Shown: piece by piece, positions 54,950 to 64,000 of the stretch
Position numbering within the stretch: the stretch's first letter is position 1
Layout: each line of letters starts with the position of its first letter
Assembly (NCBI RefSeq): GCF_000143415.4
Contig: NW_003314368.1
Location: forward strand, 144,792 to 208,791
Origin: Selaginella moellendorffii
Lineage: Eukaryota > Streptophyta > Lycopodiopsida > Selaginellales > Selaginellaceae
Reading direction: 5' to 3'
Length of the DNA: 64,000 nucleotides
Made by a program: the position numbers and the translations under genes
The notes under the pieces: model-generated
Seen by the model: only the letters and a program-made list of their open reading frames with translations
Told to the model about the DNA's origin: nothing
Databases searched by the model: none

Positions 54950-55582
54950 ATGGCCTCGTCTTTCCAGGTTCTTCTCATCTTCTTTGCTCTTACAGTCACT
55001 CTCTCCAATTCAGCTGATCCAGATCCACTCCAAGACTACTGCCTTCCTACTCAAGCGCAGCAGCACCAGTGCAAGAGCTCGCCTTCACCCAGTGACTTCG
55101 TCTCCAGAGTCCTGGGAAACGCCCCCAATTCCCAGCCACCGCAGACCTGGAACGCCTCTCTACTGTCCTCGGCAAACTTCCCAGCTCTCAACACCATGGG
55201 CCTCTCCATCGTCAGAGCTCGCCTGGGAGTCGGAGGCACGGTCCCGCTGCACTACCACCCCCGAGCATCCGAGCTCATCTACATCGCGGAAGGAGAGGTG
55301 GAGGCCGGGTTTGTCGACTCGAACAACGTCCTGTTCGCGCAGACCCTCCAGCCGGGAGACGTGATGATCCTTCCCAAAGGCATGCTCCACTACCAATACA
55401 ATTCTGGCAGCAGCAGAGCCACGGTGCTGGCCTCGTTGGATAGCCAGAGCCCCGGAATCGTCCTCCCTGGCCCCGGTGTGTTTGGCTCTGGGATTCGAGA
55501 CGAAGTTATCGCGTCGTCCCTCGGGGGACTGGACCACGCCACGCTTGAAGCGGTGAAAGCTAAGTTCAAGCCTCGGTCGTGA
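54950..55582 (+). CDS. Germin-like protein 1 (secreted cupin)
   Basis: Single exon, 210 residues. The signal peptide is MASSFQVLLIFFALTVTLS. The mature part starts with the germin disulphide region DYCLPTQAQQHQCKS. Cupin box 1 is PLHYHPRASELIYIAEGEVE with the metal ligands His, His and Glu; box 2 is PGDVMILPKGMLHYQYN with the fourth ligand His. The end is DHATLEAVKAKFKPRS. A manganese-binding apoplastic hexamer is expected; known members have oxalate oxidase or superoxide dismutase activity, which cannot be told from sequence. The spacing of box 1 (H-Y-H-P) replaces the usual H-x-H-P with Tyr, as is common. A close tandem copy follows at 56.6 kb. Confidence 0.93.
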   Translation: MASSFQVLLIFFALTVTLSNSADPDPLQDYCLPTQAQQHQCKSSPSPSDFVSRVLGNAPNSQPPQTWNASLLSSANFPALNTMGLSIVRARLGVGGTVPLHYHPRASELIYIAEGEVEAGFVDSNNVLFAQTLQPGDVMILPKGMLHYQYNSGSSRATVLASLDSQSPGIVLPGPGVFGSGIRDEVIASSLGGLDHATLEAVKAKFKPRS

Positions 55583-56623
55583 TAGAGTCTGTTTGTGATT
55601 GATTCGAATAAGCAATCAAAATTGACTACAAAATTGTCGTTTTTCATATACTACGCATTTTCATTAGAACCCTAAATCAGATTGTAGCCGTCCAATTTTA
55701 GCGTCTTAACGTGGATCAAACATTCTCGGATTCCACATGCTGCAATGTGGAACCAGCAATCCCGAGAATAATATCGCCGCGCTCTCAAAAATGGGGACGC
55801 TCAAGCTCGTAAGCTCGTCGGAACGAATATGGCGGTGGAATCCCGTGAATGGTCGACAAAGGTACCTACATTTCTCTGCGTACTTTTCGACCAGGATCTG
55901 GCCGAGCTCTCGGATTTGATTGGCGCTATACTATGGAGCAAATAGTCCACACGAACGCGAGCCCAGCGCGATTCGATGGAACCGTAGCAGGAGTCTGACG
56001 AAGTCGTCCATGAGGAAAAGAGCCAATGAGTTTTTGACTATACGGAAGGATCTAGAGAGGAGGAAAAAGAAGGAACTTAAAGTCGAAAGTGATCACCAGG
56101 TTACCACGGCACTCTGAGCAGCATTGTGATTTGTTAGATTCTTGAGCCGCTGCTCTCCAATGTCCCGCGAGACGATATGATACTCCGCTCTCCACCCACA
56201 AGTTTGTGCTGGCTCACAAAAAGGGCCGTCAAGGCCTAGGTTCGACAGAGTTTGTTCGTCAAGCCACTCTGGGGATTTGGATTTTCGTGCCGTTCTAAGT
56301 GCCAAGTGCGGGAACGAAACAACACGAACGAAGAAGTAACGGTACGATTGATGTTCTCTCATGGACGAACTAATTTTGTAGTGATTGAATCATTTTATTT
56401 TGGTGCCAAAGTACATTACTTCTCGTCATCCTCTTCCGAGGCCTCGGTCATTCTAAAGTCGCTCATGGTGACGAGATTGACTTCTTCGTACGCACCTATT
56501 CTTCCCATTTTTCTTCTTTTTTCGTCCCTCGCAGCAAGAAAAGGTGGATGCACAAATCATATCCTCGACTTAACCTCGGACTTCAAAACTCGACCGCCAT
56601 CACTCGAGTTCCTCTGCTCCAGA
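55583..56623. pseudogene. Scrambled partial copies of UreD 3' end and the 54.3-kb gene
   Basis: 55855-55955 repeats, in direct orientation, a piece of UreD intron 3 ('ggtacctacatttct') joined to the UreD last exon ('ctggccgagctctcggattt') and its stop. 55955-56070 is an inverted copy of about 54420-54560 of the small Ser-rich gene. 56410-56545 is a direct copy of about 54600-54810 ('ctcgtcatcctcttccgagg', 'gtgacgagattg') with a deletion. None is coding as it stands. Together they show that the duplicated block was broken and partly inverted before or after insertion. Confidence 0.7.
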
Positions 56624-57241
56624 ATGGCCTCTTCCCTCCAGGTTCTTCTCGTCTTCTTTTCTGTCCTCGCCGATTCAACTGATCCAGGTTCACTCCAAGA
56701 CTACTGCCTTCCTACTCAAGAGCAGCAGCACCAGTGCAAGAGCTCGCCATCACCCAGTGACTTCGTCTCCAAAGTCCTGGGAAACACCACCAATACCCGG
56801 CCTCCACAGACCTGGAATGCCACTCTGCTTTCCTCGGCAAACTTCCCAGCTCTCAACACCATGGACCTCACCATCGCCAGAGCCGAACTGGGAGTCGGAG
56901 GCACGGTCCCGCTGCACTACCACCCCCGAGCATCCGAGCTCGTCTTCATCGCGGAAGGAGTCGTGGAGGTCGGGTTTGTCGACACGAGCAACGTCTTGTT
57001 CATCCAGACCCTCCAGCTGGGGGACGTGACGATCGTTCCCAAAGGCATGCTCCACTACGAATACAATCCTGGCAGCAGCAGAGCCACCTTGCTGGCCTAT
57101 AGCCAGAGTCCCGGTATCCTCGCCCCTGGCCACGGTGTCTTTGGCTCTGGAATTCGAGACGAAGTTATCGCGGCCTCCCTCGGCGGACTGGACCACGCCA
57201 CGCTTGAAGCGGTGAAAGCCAAGTTCAAGCCTCGGTTGTGA
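56624..57241 (+). CDS. Germin-like protein 2 (tandem duplicate)
   Basis: Single exon, 205 residues, very similar to the protein at 54950 along its whole length. The signal peptide MASSLQVLLVFFSVLADS is shorter. DYCLPTQEQQHQCKS, cupin box 1 (PLHYHPRASELVFIAEGVVE) and box 2 (LGDVTIVPKGMLHYEYN) keep all metal ligands. An N-glycosylation-type NTTNTRPPQTWNAT replaces the NAPNSQPPQTWNAS of the first copy. The reading frame is intact, so this member of the block duplication seems to be under selection while its neighbours decayed. Confidence 0.92.
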   Translation: MASSLQVLLVFFSVLADSTDPGSLQDYCLPTQEQQHQCKSSPSPSDFVSKVLGNTTNTRPPQTWNATLLSSANFPALNTMDLTIARAELGVGGTVPLHYHPRASELVFIAEGVVEVGFVDTSNVLFIQTLQLGDVTIVPKGMLHYEYNPGSSRATLLAYSQSPGILAPGHGVFGSGIRDEVIAASLGGLDHATLEAVKAKFKPRL

Positions 57242-58236
57242 TAGAGTGATTGATTCGAATAAATCCTCGGCTGTTCAGTTGTTAACCATTAAAAGCGCGC
57301 CGCGATCTTGTGACTTGGAACATACAATGGCGTCAAAAGATGGATGCTGGATTGTATCCCCCTATGGAACTCCTTGCCAAGGCTCGCCTAAGAAATCCTC
57401 GCTCTCATGCCCGCATTCTCCCACCGCGGCTCCAGGAATCCACAATATATAGGGTTTTGGCCGACTTATGGGCTAGAGGGAGCAAACAAATGATCCAGAG
57501 GAGCTGTGCGAGGAAAAGCACGACTGCACAAGAAGGAGGAGCTTCTCCGCGAGGAGAAGCTCATCTTACTGAAGTACGAGGGTATCGCACTATCCACAAG
57601 GAGTTGCCTTTTACTTGCTGCTTAAACAACTCTCGCTCCCTTTTCTGTTGCTCTTGGTGTGTGATCGTAGTCGCAGTGATCCTGACTTCGATTAAAAATT
57701 TGAGCTCCAACTTGGACCTTGGATTAACTCTCTTGGATTAACTCTGGACGAAGTTGACACACAAGATGCAAAATGCCGCGCCTGGGCATCTTGGGGCGCC
57801 TTGGCCGGTGTTGGGCATTTGCATTGACGTCCTATCTCTTCGCCGGATAACCCGCTGGGGCTCGGAAAACAAATGTATTACATTTAATTAGTGTTCTAGA
57901 GAGTTGTGCAAATTGTGCATCTTCATGAGCGCTGTCTCTTTCCTTCTCTTTCTCCTCGGAAGTGGAACGGACTGATCTTCTGGCACGAAAAGAAAAACAA
58001 AAGAACGTGAGAGATCATATCTGGCACGGCATTGTGACTGCTAAGCTTACATGCGTTCTGGAGTGTGAGACGCCGGCGCCTGAGAGCTTTCGTCCTTTTT
58101 ATTGCTGTGTAAAAACAAGAAAACATGTTTTCGTTCTGGACGTGATCTTCAAAGTGAAGAGTGATTGTACCTTAACTCAGAATGACCGCATGAACATGGT
58201 TTCTCACCCTGGAGGCTCGCAAAAGAGAAGACAAAA
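57242..58236. other. Intergenic stretch with a doubtful ORF
   Basis: A plus-strand frame at about 57340-57580 reads MDAGLYPPMELLAKARLRNP and LQESTIYRVLADLWARGSKQ, which looks more protein-like than noise (basic, helical), but it then turns into a low-quality frame. An adjacent frame offers EELCEEKHDCTRRRSFSARR. It could be one small gene with an indel. No family recognised. The rest (57750-58236) holds nothing I can support. Confidence 0.3.
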
Positions 58237-59470
58237 GCAACCCTCTTCGTCATCTTCCTCGTTGTCTTCTTCATCCTCCTCGTCTTCTTCTTCGTCACTC
58301 ACAATTCCATCCGATTCACTCGCTGTTTCATTATCAAGGTCGCTGTTCTCGGCTTTCTCTTCTTCTGCGAGCAGCCAGAAAGAAGGTCAGTGTTTGAAAT
58401 TGCTGGGAAAGTAAAAGAGTAAATATTCACCTGACTTGTGGACAATGTTTCATAATTCATTTTCATCTGAGCCTAATCAACAGCTATAGTTCTGTTTGCA
58501 AGACATTGCCCTTCTAATGCATAACAAGGTGCTATAAGTTGACTAACCATTCATCTGTTTTGCTGTAAAGAGGGTCACTAACCAATTTTCATGCCGTTCT
58601 TGATGGACTGAAAAATATGATGAGCTAAAACTGAATTTCATTTGTTGGTGAGAACGAACTTCTTCGGTGTCATTTTTGCATGTGTAGCCTATGAATTCAA
58701 AGCCTTTCGATCTAAAATACTGAACACAATTACTACTTGCAAAAGGGAAGATTTTTTCCGACCATCCGGATTACAGGGTGTGGTCTCCCAGACAAAGCCA
58801 GCAGCTGAAAATTTTTCTTTCAGCATTGCATCCGTCACCTGGTTAGAAAACTCGGCGATAAGAAAATGTCGCTAAGAACTAGCGTTCTACCTTGAAGGCA
58901 AGTTGCGAACAATGAGCCTCCACTTTTTGAGTTTTGAGCCCTGTGCAGATGCAAAACATCGCAAGCTTACAAAAAGTTGTTTAAGACAATTGTCTACCTC
59001 TCCTCCCAATTGCCTGGCCCAAAACACTTCATTGCCAAGATTTTGGAGATGGTAAGTTGCAATGGCCTGCCGAGCTGCCGTCACTGATGTAAAAACTATA
59101 GCTGCAGCAGGAAGATTGCAGCCATCCCACGAAAATCCTGATATAAAAGAAGTTGAAACTTTGGAAGACACGAACAGCAAAATTACCATGCTGGTTGATA
59201 TATGCTTCCGAGAGATTTTTCTCGACACTTTCAACAGTTCCCAGCTTCTTGGCAAGAGTTAAAACTGCTTCAGCTGTTTCTGAGTTACCGATCACTACTG
59301 TCCTTGCAGGTCTGGACAACAAAAGCCTCGTAGAATGTTAGAACTTTGAAAGGAAGAAGGAAAACAAGAATCTTTGTTTTTCGGAGGCTGAAGATTCAGC
59401 AGTCTCTTTGACTTGAGAAATCCTTTCCTTTTTGGCTTTCACATGACTTGGCAAAAAGGGAGCCAAGTCA
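58237..59470 (-). pseudogene. Partial RBM28-like copy (central exons and introns)
   Basis: From the acidic-stretch exon ('ttcgtcatcttcctcgttgt') to the RRM2 exon (GNSETAEAVLTLAKKLGTVE), this is a close, collinear copy of about 51027-52200 of the RBM28-like gene in the same orientation, introns included. It has a ~110-bp insertion near 58490-58600, lost splice context and small indels (for example the RRM3 exon reads through 'gttctaccttgaaggcaagt' with one base fewer). Both ends are missing, so it cannot be functional. The high remaining similarity indicates a fairly young duplication. Confidence 0.85.
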
Positions 59471-59753
59471 ACAGGGCAAGACAGTTGACTAAAGAATATT
59501 CTGTTACAATATTCATTACTGTTTAAAGAATATTTTGAAGAATATTACCAATTTTTATTGCTTTTTCTGAATATGCTAAGAATATTATTTTGTAATAATT
59601 TAATATTCTGTCATTACAACTATATATTAAATCATGTAATTACTACAACTATACTTTATATTGTAACTATAAACTATTATATAATATCAGATATTATTAT
59701 AACTACAATAAATTATAACTCACATCTATACACAATCCATATATATAGAAGAA
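59471..59753. other. AT-rich spacer
   Basis: Repeated 'gaatatt'/'ttacaatatt' and 'ataactacaa' runs with no gene. It could be the 3' flank of the decayed element that follows. Confidence 0.4.
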
Positions 59754-62700
59754 TTAAGTTGCTTTCTTCTTCTCTCTCACGTTTCTTGCTTCTCTCTCTT
59801 CTTCTCTTTGTGCATGATCATCAACAAACTTTGATATAAAAGTTGACTTTTCCTTAATGTACATGTTATAATGCTCTGAAGGCCTTTTCATAAACTCAAT
59901 TACAACTTTCACATGGGGAGGTATATCATTAAAAACTTTCTTCATAATAATGTGTTGAAACCATTATATGATGCTAGGATCACAATCTATTCCTAAGGCA
60001 TTGTGACCATAGTGTTGAGAAACAACTAAGAAAGCCTTTATGCCACTGAAGAAGTCAAGGATACAATCACTCTCATAGCAAAGGCGTCGCATAACCATGT
60101 TTACCAAAGCTTTTGACTTTTGTGAAAAAAGTTGCCTATAAAAAATATTATAGGTATTTTTTTGTTTAAAAAGAAATGATTTACCAAGTTTTACATTCAA
60201 TATCATCCATAATAATGTTAGCTAGTTCATGTTGGAGGAGATTTGATGAAAGGTTTAAAGGCAAAGCCACTTTTTCCCTTATTTCCATTCTCTTGTAGAA
60301 CAATAATATTGAGATAGCTTTGATCAATATTGCAAAATCAATTACTAATCAGGAAACACAAAAACTTTAAACATAACTACTTCTTGCCTCTAAAACCAGC
60401 CTATTTATAACTCTAGTATGTAGTCTTCAATTAAGACAAAGTGAGTTCGAGAAAACACCTCTACCATCCCAACTATCTGTGATGTCGTCCCAAAGGTTAA
60501 ACACCAACTAAAAGTCCCATAAAATTCATTTGCAAGATTAATATTGGAATAAAGCTAGGTTGGATCATTATCGTCATATTTCTTCATTATCCCCCCCCCC
60601 CCTCGGCAGCTCTAATGAAACCAAAAGGAAGTCAAGGATAACCAAGTCTAAAAAGTTATTCAATAAATGAGCACCAAAAAGATTAAAAGAAAAATTTACT
60701 TACTCAATGTGAAAGTTTATTAATAGAGAAACTCTGAGACTAGCAATACATAAACTTCAGTTCCTTGAGAATTAATTTATGCTGCTTAAAAGTCTCAATA
60801 TCTAGAGCTTTCTTATCTTCACCAATCTTAAAATCGTCATCAATATATTTCTTATATGTTTTATAGCCTCTTGAAGAATGAATTTAGCCAAGTTTTCTAC
60901 AACTCTATACTAGACAACAAAGTGGCCAAGTGCTTTTGGCATCTCATCTAGATCATTAATATATAGTTTCCACCCAAGCTTTCGAAAAAACTTTCTTCCA
61001 TTCTTCTTTGAAACTTAGACCTCTTCCACCTTAGGACTAGCAGGAAAAACACAATTAAATACAAATTAAATAAAGAAATTTTGTTAGCTTATTAGATGTA
61101 GTAAATGCCTCTAGTGTAGCATGCCTTCTCCTCTTCTTTTCCGACTGTGTCTTTACTTTGGTGGGTTTGTCAACATTGTCAAATTCCATAAAAAATCCCT
61201 TCTTAATGGTCGTGAGTTACTTCTCCTTGAACCACTCTTGCGCATGTGAATTCCACATTTCTTACTCCACCTTTGACACCACAGCAATGCCAAGATCGAC
61301 AATTTTCTTGCTTATAGTTTGTGACTCTAGTATGTTTAGGCAACTTATCATTCCTATACATATAAGTAGACAGCACAACAATAGTTGGAATCACCTTTTA
61401 CACAGATTTGAAGTACCTAAAAAATAAAGAAAATTAAAACTTGAAGGGTATAAAGTGATGGAAATGTTATCTATATCCAAGATGCTAACCAACTTTTTGC
61501 ATTACTACATCATTTATCTTGTCTCTCTGGTCTTCATTATCCTCCTCTTCAATCTCGGCCTTACTAGACACTAGTTGAAGTTGCAGCCAAATCTATAAAA
61601 TGCCAAACTTGAGCTCGCACTTGTTATAATACTTTAACACTATTTTGTACTTTAATTGATCTGCTCTAGAGAAGAGTTCTTCACCCACCTCCTTAACATA
61701 CTCAATTGCTTTTTCCACCACCTTGATGTTCATTACTTTTTTCCTCCACCACACTCAAAACGACTTATTAGTAGTCGAGATTGAAGAGTGGACAACTTTA
61801 GATGATCTACCAGCTACTCTTAACTCCTTAAATGCTACTAACTTATACAAATTTGGAATTCGTGCCAAATCCATTATGTTTAGCTTCTTGAACATACGTT
61901 ATTTATATTGTAGATCCTCTACATTGAAGCTCATGACAACATCAAACCATTCCTCTCTAAGATCCAGATGCGAGATGTTAATAAACTTCATCATCTTTAC
62001 TATATGTTTTTGCTTGATTTTGTACTCCTCTTAGCAGCAGCATCAATGTCAAGGCTCTTCTTCTTCAATCTCTCCAAGTCCTTATTGATGTCATACTAGA
62101 GAAGCAAAAAACTTGAAATAAGTGCTTTAGCAAGTTTAATTACCTCAAATAGAATGTGCGTGTAGATATATTGAGGGAACTTGGCAGAGTTATTGTGCTT
62201 TTTGGACAGCTACTGTCATGTTCAATTGGACCTTTTCCTCATCTGTGAGCTCATTTATAATCTTGCTAACATCTACTTGAAGAATGTTTTGCATAGCCAT
62301 AATCGTGTGTGGAAGAGTCATTTTAACTACAGCATCTTCATATTGCATACATAACAAAAATTATGTCAATGAAGAATTTAGAGAAGAAATGAGTATACCT
62401 ATTTACTGAAATCAAAGTCGTAATGAGTGCCATATGATCTTTGTCCTAGAACTCTATCACTGCAACATCTGCCATGACATAATATCTCAAAATCTCCTCA
62501 TTAGTTGGATTTAGATAGTTCAAATTTATCCATAAAACTATGTCTTGAGTTAGTGATTTCCCTCTCACATAAATAGCATCTGATTAGAAAGAACCTCCTT
62601 CTATTTGGCATAAGTCTCATCCCTTAAAGTGGCTTCGAATTTCATGTCAAGCCACTGCCATATCTCATTCTAAGAAGTTCTTTTCTCATTCAAAAGTATT

Positions 62701-63195
62701 GGACCCTTCACCACAATAAATTTAGATTCTATTTGCACAAAGCCTCATTGTTGAATGGAAAATTTGAGCTAGTCCACAATGTCCACTATAGATTACACCA
62801 CTAAATTTGTGATCATGCAGCATAAAGGCACTTGAGGAGGTGGAATTTTCTTCTGAAATAAATCCAAGACAACCTCCACTTTGAACTTCAAGGGACAATT
62901 GAATGAGTTTGTATCCAAAACTTCTTTTTGTGCTCATGGCTTTGCTTTCCACTTTTCCTTTCCTTTAACCCATCCTTGGGTTCCCTTGTAGTTATTCTTT
63001 TTTGTGCAACTTAACTCTTCAAAGGGTCAAAACCATCATCATCCTCTTCTTCATCTTATTATTGCTCCTCTTCCTCTTTAGACTCATCTTCAAATAATTC
63101 AAGTTTCTTTGTTTGCTCAGGATTCTTAGTTTCCTCACTTTCTTGAGGATTACTTAATGATGCTTAAGAAAGGTTCTCTCGCTTGTGCAACTCAC
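59754..63195 (-). pseudogene. Decayed long gene with DNA methyltransferase-like C-terminus, probably of mobile origin
   Basis: Read on the minus strand, 63150-62500 gives an acidic segment (NPQESEETKNPEQTKKLELF) then FVQIESKFIVVKGPILLNEK and KFEATLRDETYAK, interrupted by stops. 61000-60850 gives INDLDEMPKALGHFVV. 60650-60620 gives LVILD followed, after an apparent one-base loss, by PFG. After an intron-like gap, 60110-59970 reads SKALVNMVMRRLCYESDCIL then DFFSGIKAFLVVSQHYGHNA and LGIDCDPSII. The last part fits motif I (D-x-F-S-G-x-G) of beta-class DNA N6-adenine/N4-cytosine methyltransferases, which follows the DPPY-type motif in that class. The usual glycine pair is damaged (SGIKAF). The downstream KKVFNDIPPHVKVVIEF and a charged helix end the protein at 59754. 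Many stops make it inactive. Confidence 0.5.
60590..60604. repeat. Poly-C tract of about 14 bp
   Basis: A run of C in 'ttatccccccccccccctcgg', within the decayed methyltransferase-like gene. Likely slippage-prone. Confidence 0.7.
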
Positions 63196-63300
63196 TAAAG
63201 TCTAGAAAGAGTAAGCATAAACTTGAGAAAAAAATAAAAATAAAATAAGATCAATAATTGCAAATCAAGGTGGTTAAGTGTAAGAATCAACTCACTTACC

Positions 63301-63515
63301 ACCACTTGAGTGCCACCACCCAAGCTGCCATCGGGGGAGCCATGGCATTGCTCCCCCTCATATGGTAGCTCAGGTGGTGGCAAGTGCCACCACTTGGAGC
63401 TGCCATGGGGGGAGCCATAGCACCCTTCCCCCTCATACAGTAGCTCGGGTGGTGGCAAGTCCCACCACTTGGACTTGCCATGAGGGGAGCCATGGCATCA
63501 CTCCCTCTCATGTAG
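63301..63515. repeat. 75-bp tandem repeat, about 2.8 copies, in phase with a minus-strand frame
   Basis: 'tgccat..ggggagccat' recurs at 63326, 63401 and 63476, exactly 75 bp apart. On the minus strand each unit reads GGTCHHxSYxMRGxxAMAPP with no stop, so the repeat is a 25-residue period. It lies at the upstream side of the decayed gene, in its expected 5' region. Confidence 0.75.
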
Positions 63516-64000
63516 TAATGTGATTTGTAGTTGATTCTTGTGGTTAGGGTTTCTTAAGGTAGGCAAGCTCGATCTGCCACGAGAGCTCGGGTGGGGCTAT
63601 GGCAGTATGGAGAGAGTGCTTCTTATTTATGTGCTTGTTACTCCTTACTATGCTCAACCCACAATTTTAATGCTGATATCAGCCCTAGATCCCCCTTAAA
63701 CCCCTAAATCAATTTTGGAGAAAATGAAATAAACTTATAGTTGTAAGAATTTACTGTTATTAATGATTTAATTTTTCTTGTAAGATGTTATGAGACACAA
63801 ATCAAGCCCCAAAGTAGAGTAGAACGGTGCCATATAGTAATGGTTTAAATGAAAGTCCAACAAGCATAACATCTTTGGACCAAAGGCTAGCAGGAGGACT
63901 TTAATGAAGCCAGTTTGGCCAAGAAAGGAAGGAAAGGTATACCCACTTGTTGGGTGATGATATATCCAATTAAGAGTCCAAGGCTAAAGTGAATATAGAC
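63516..64000. other. Right-end flank, nothing coding recognised
   Basis: Holds 'gtggttagggtttcttaagg' near 63541, a telobox-like motif that could have belonged to the promoter of the decayed minus-strand gene, then AT-rich sequence to the window end. Confidence 0.35.

Overview
The window looks like nuclear DNA of a lycophyte, most likely Selaginella. The reasons are the very short introns (about 50-90 bp, GT-AG with at least two GC-AG), densely packed housekeeping genes of plant type, an intron-free PLS-like pentatricopeptide (PPR) gene with decayed relatives, plant-only families (telomere-repeat-binding Myb, DCD domain, germin-like, homogentisate solanesyltransferase, UreD), and telobox-like AAACCCTAA motifs in front of many genes. 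The species name is an inference; no search was run.

Layout. 0-6.6 kb: an F-box-associated type gene, a decayed PPR copy, a ~150-bp tandem satellite invaded by two inverted composite MITE-like elements, an unidentified exon cluster and a FIS1 (mitochondrial fission) pseudogene. 7.6-18.9 kb: a gene-rich stretch with a telomere-repeat-binding protein, an oxysterol-binding protein-related protein, an F-box protein, a cyclophilin, the intact 897-residue PPR gene and a strictosidine-synthase-like gene carrying a one-base frameshift. 19-35 kb: gene-poor, AT-rich and transposon-rich. It holds a 5S-rRNA-derived retroelement fragment, two copies of one long noncoding repeat (a younger one at 22.2-28.3 kb and a strongly C-to-T decayed one at 29.6-34.6 kb), a hAT transposon inserted in the younger copy, and a fossil copy of the PPR/proteasome gene junction. 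35.1-59.5 kb: a second gene-rich stretch with proteasome alpha-2, a small coiled-coil membrane protein, a complex I ESSS-like subunit, a DCD protein, ataxin-3, plastid glutathione peroxidase, homogentisate solanesyltransferase, an RBM28/Nop4-like protein, UreD and two germin-like proteins. The stretch 51-55.6 kb has been partly duplicated, scrambled and decayed into 55.7-59.5 kb. 59.7-63.5 kb: a decayed long gene on the minus strand, probably of mobile origin, whose C-terminal part resembles a beta-class (DPPY...FSGxG) DNA methyltransferase.

The genes do not form a pathway. They are mostly single housekeeping functions packed head-to-head (RBM28/UreD, ataxin-3/GPX, the 40-kb pair) or tail-to-tail (HST and RBM28 stop codons 3 bp apart). 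The best candidates for something undescribed are the methyltransferase-encoding element at the right end, the 5S-derived retroelement, and the satellite with nested foldback elements. Exon boundaries were placed by eye from splice consensus, reading frame and family similarity; positions may be off by one or two bases, but the spliced lengths of the listed multi-exon genes are multiples of three except where noted.
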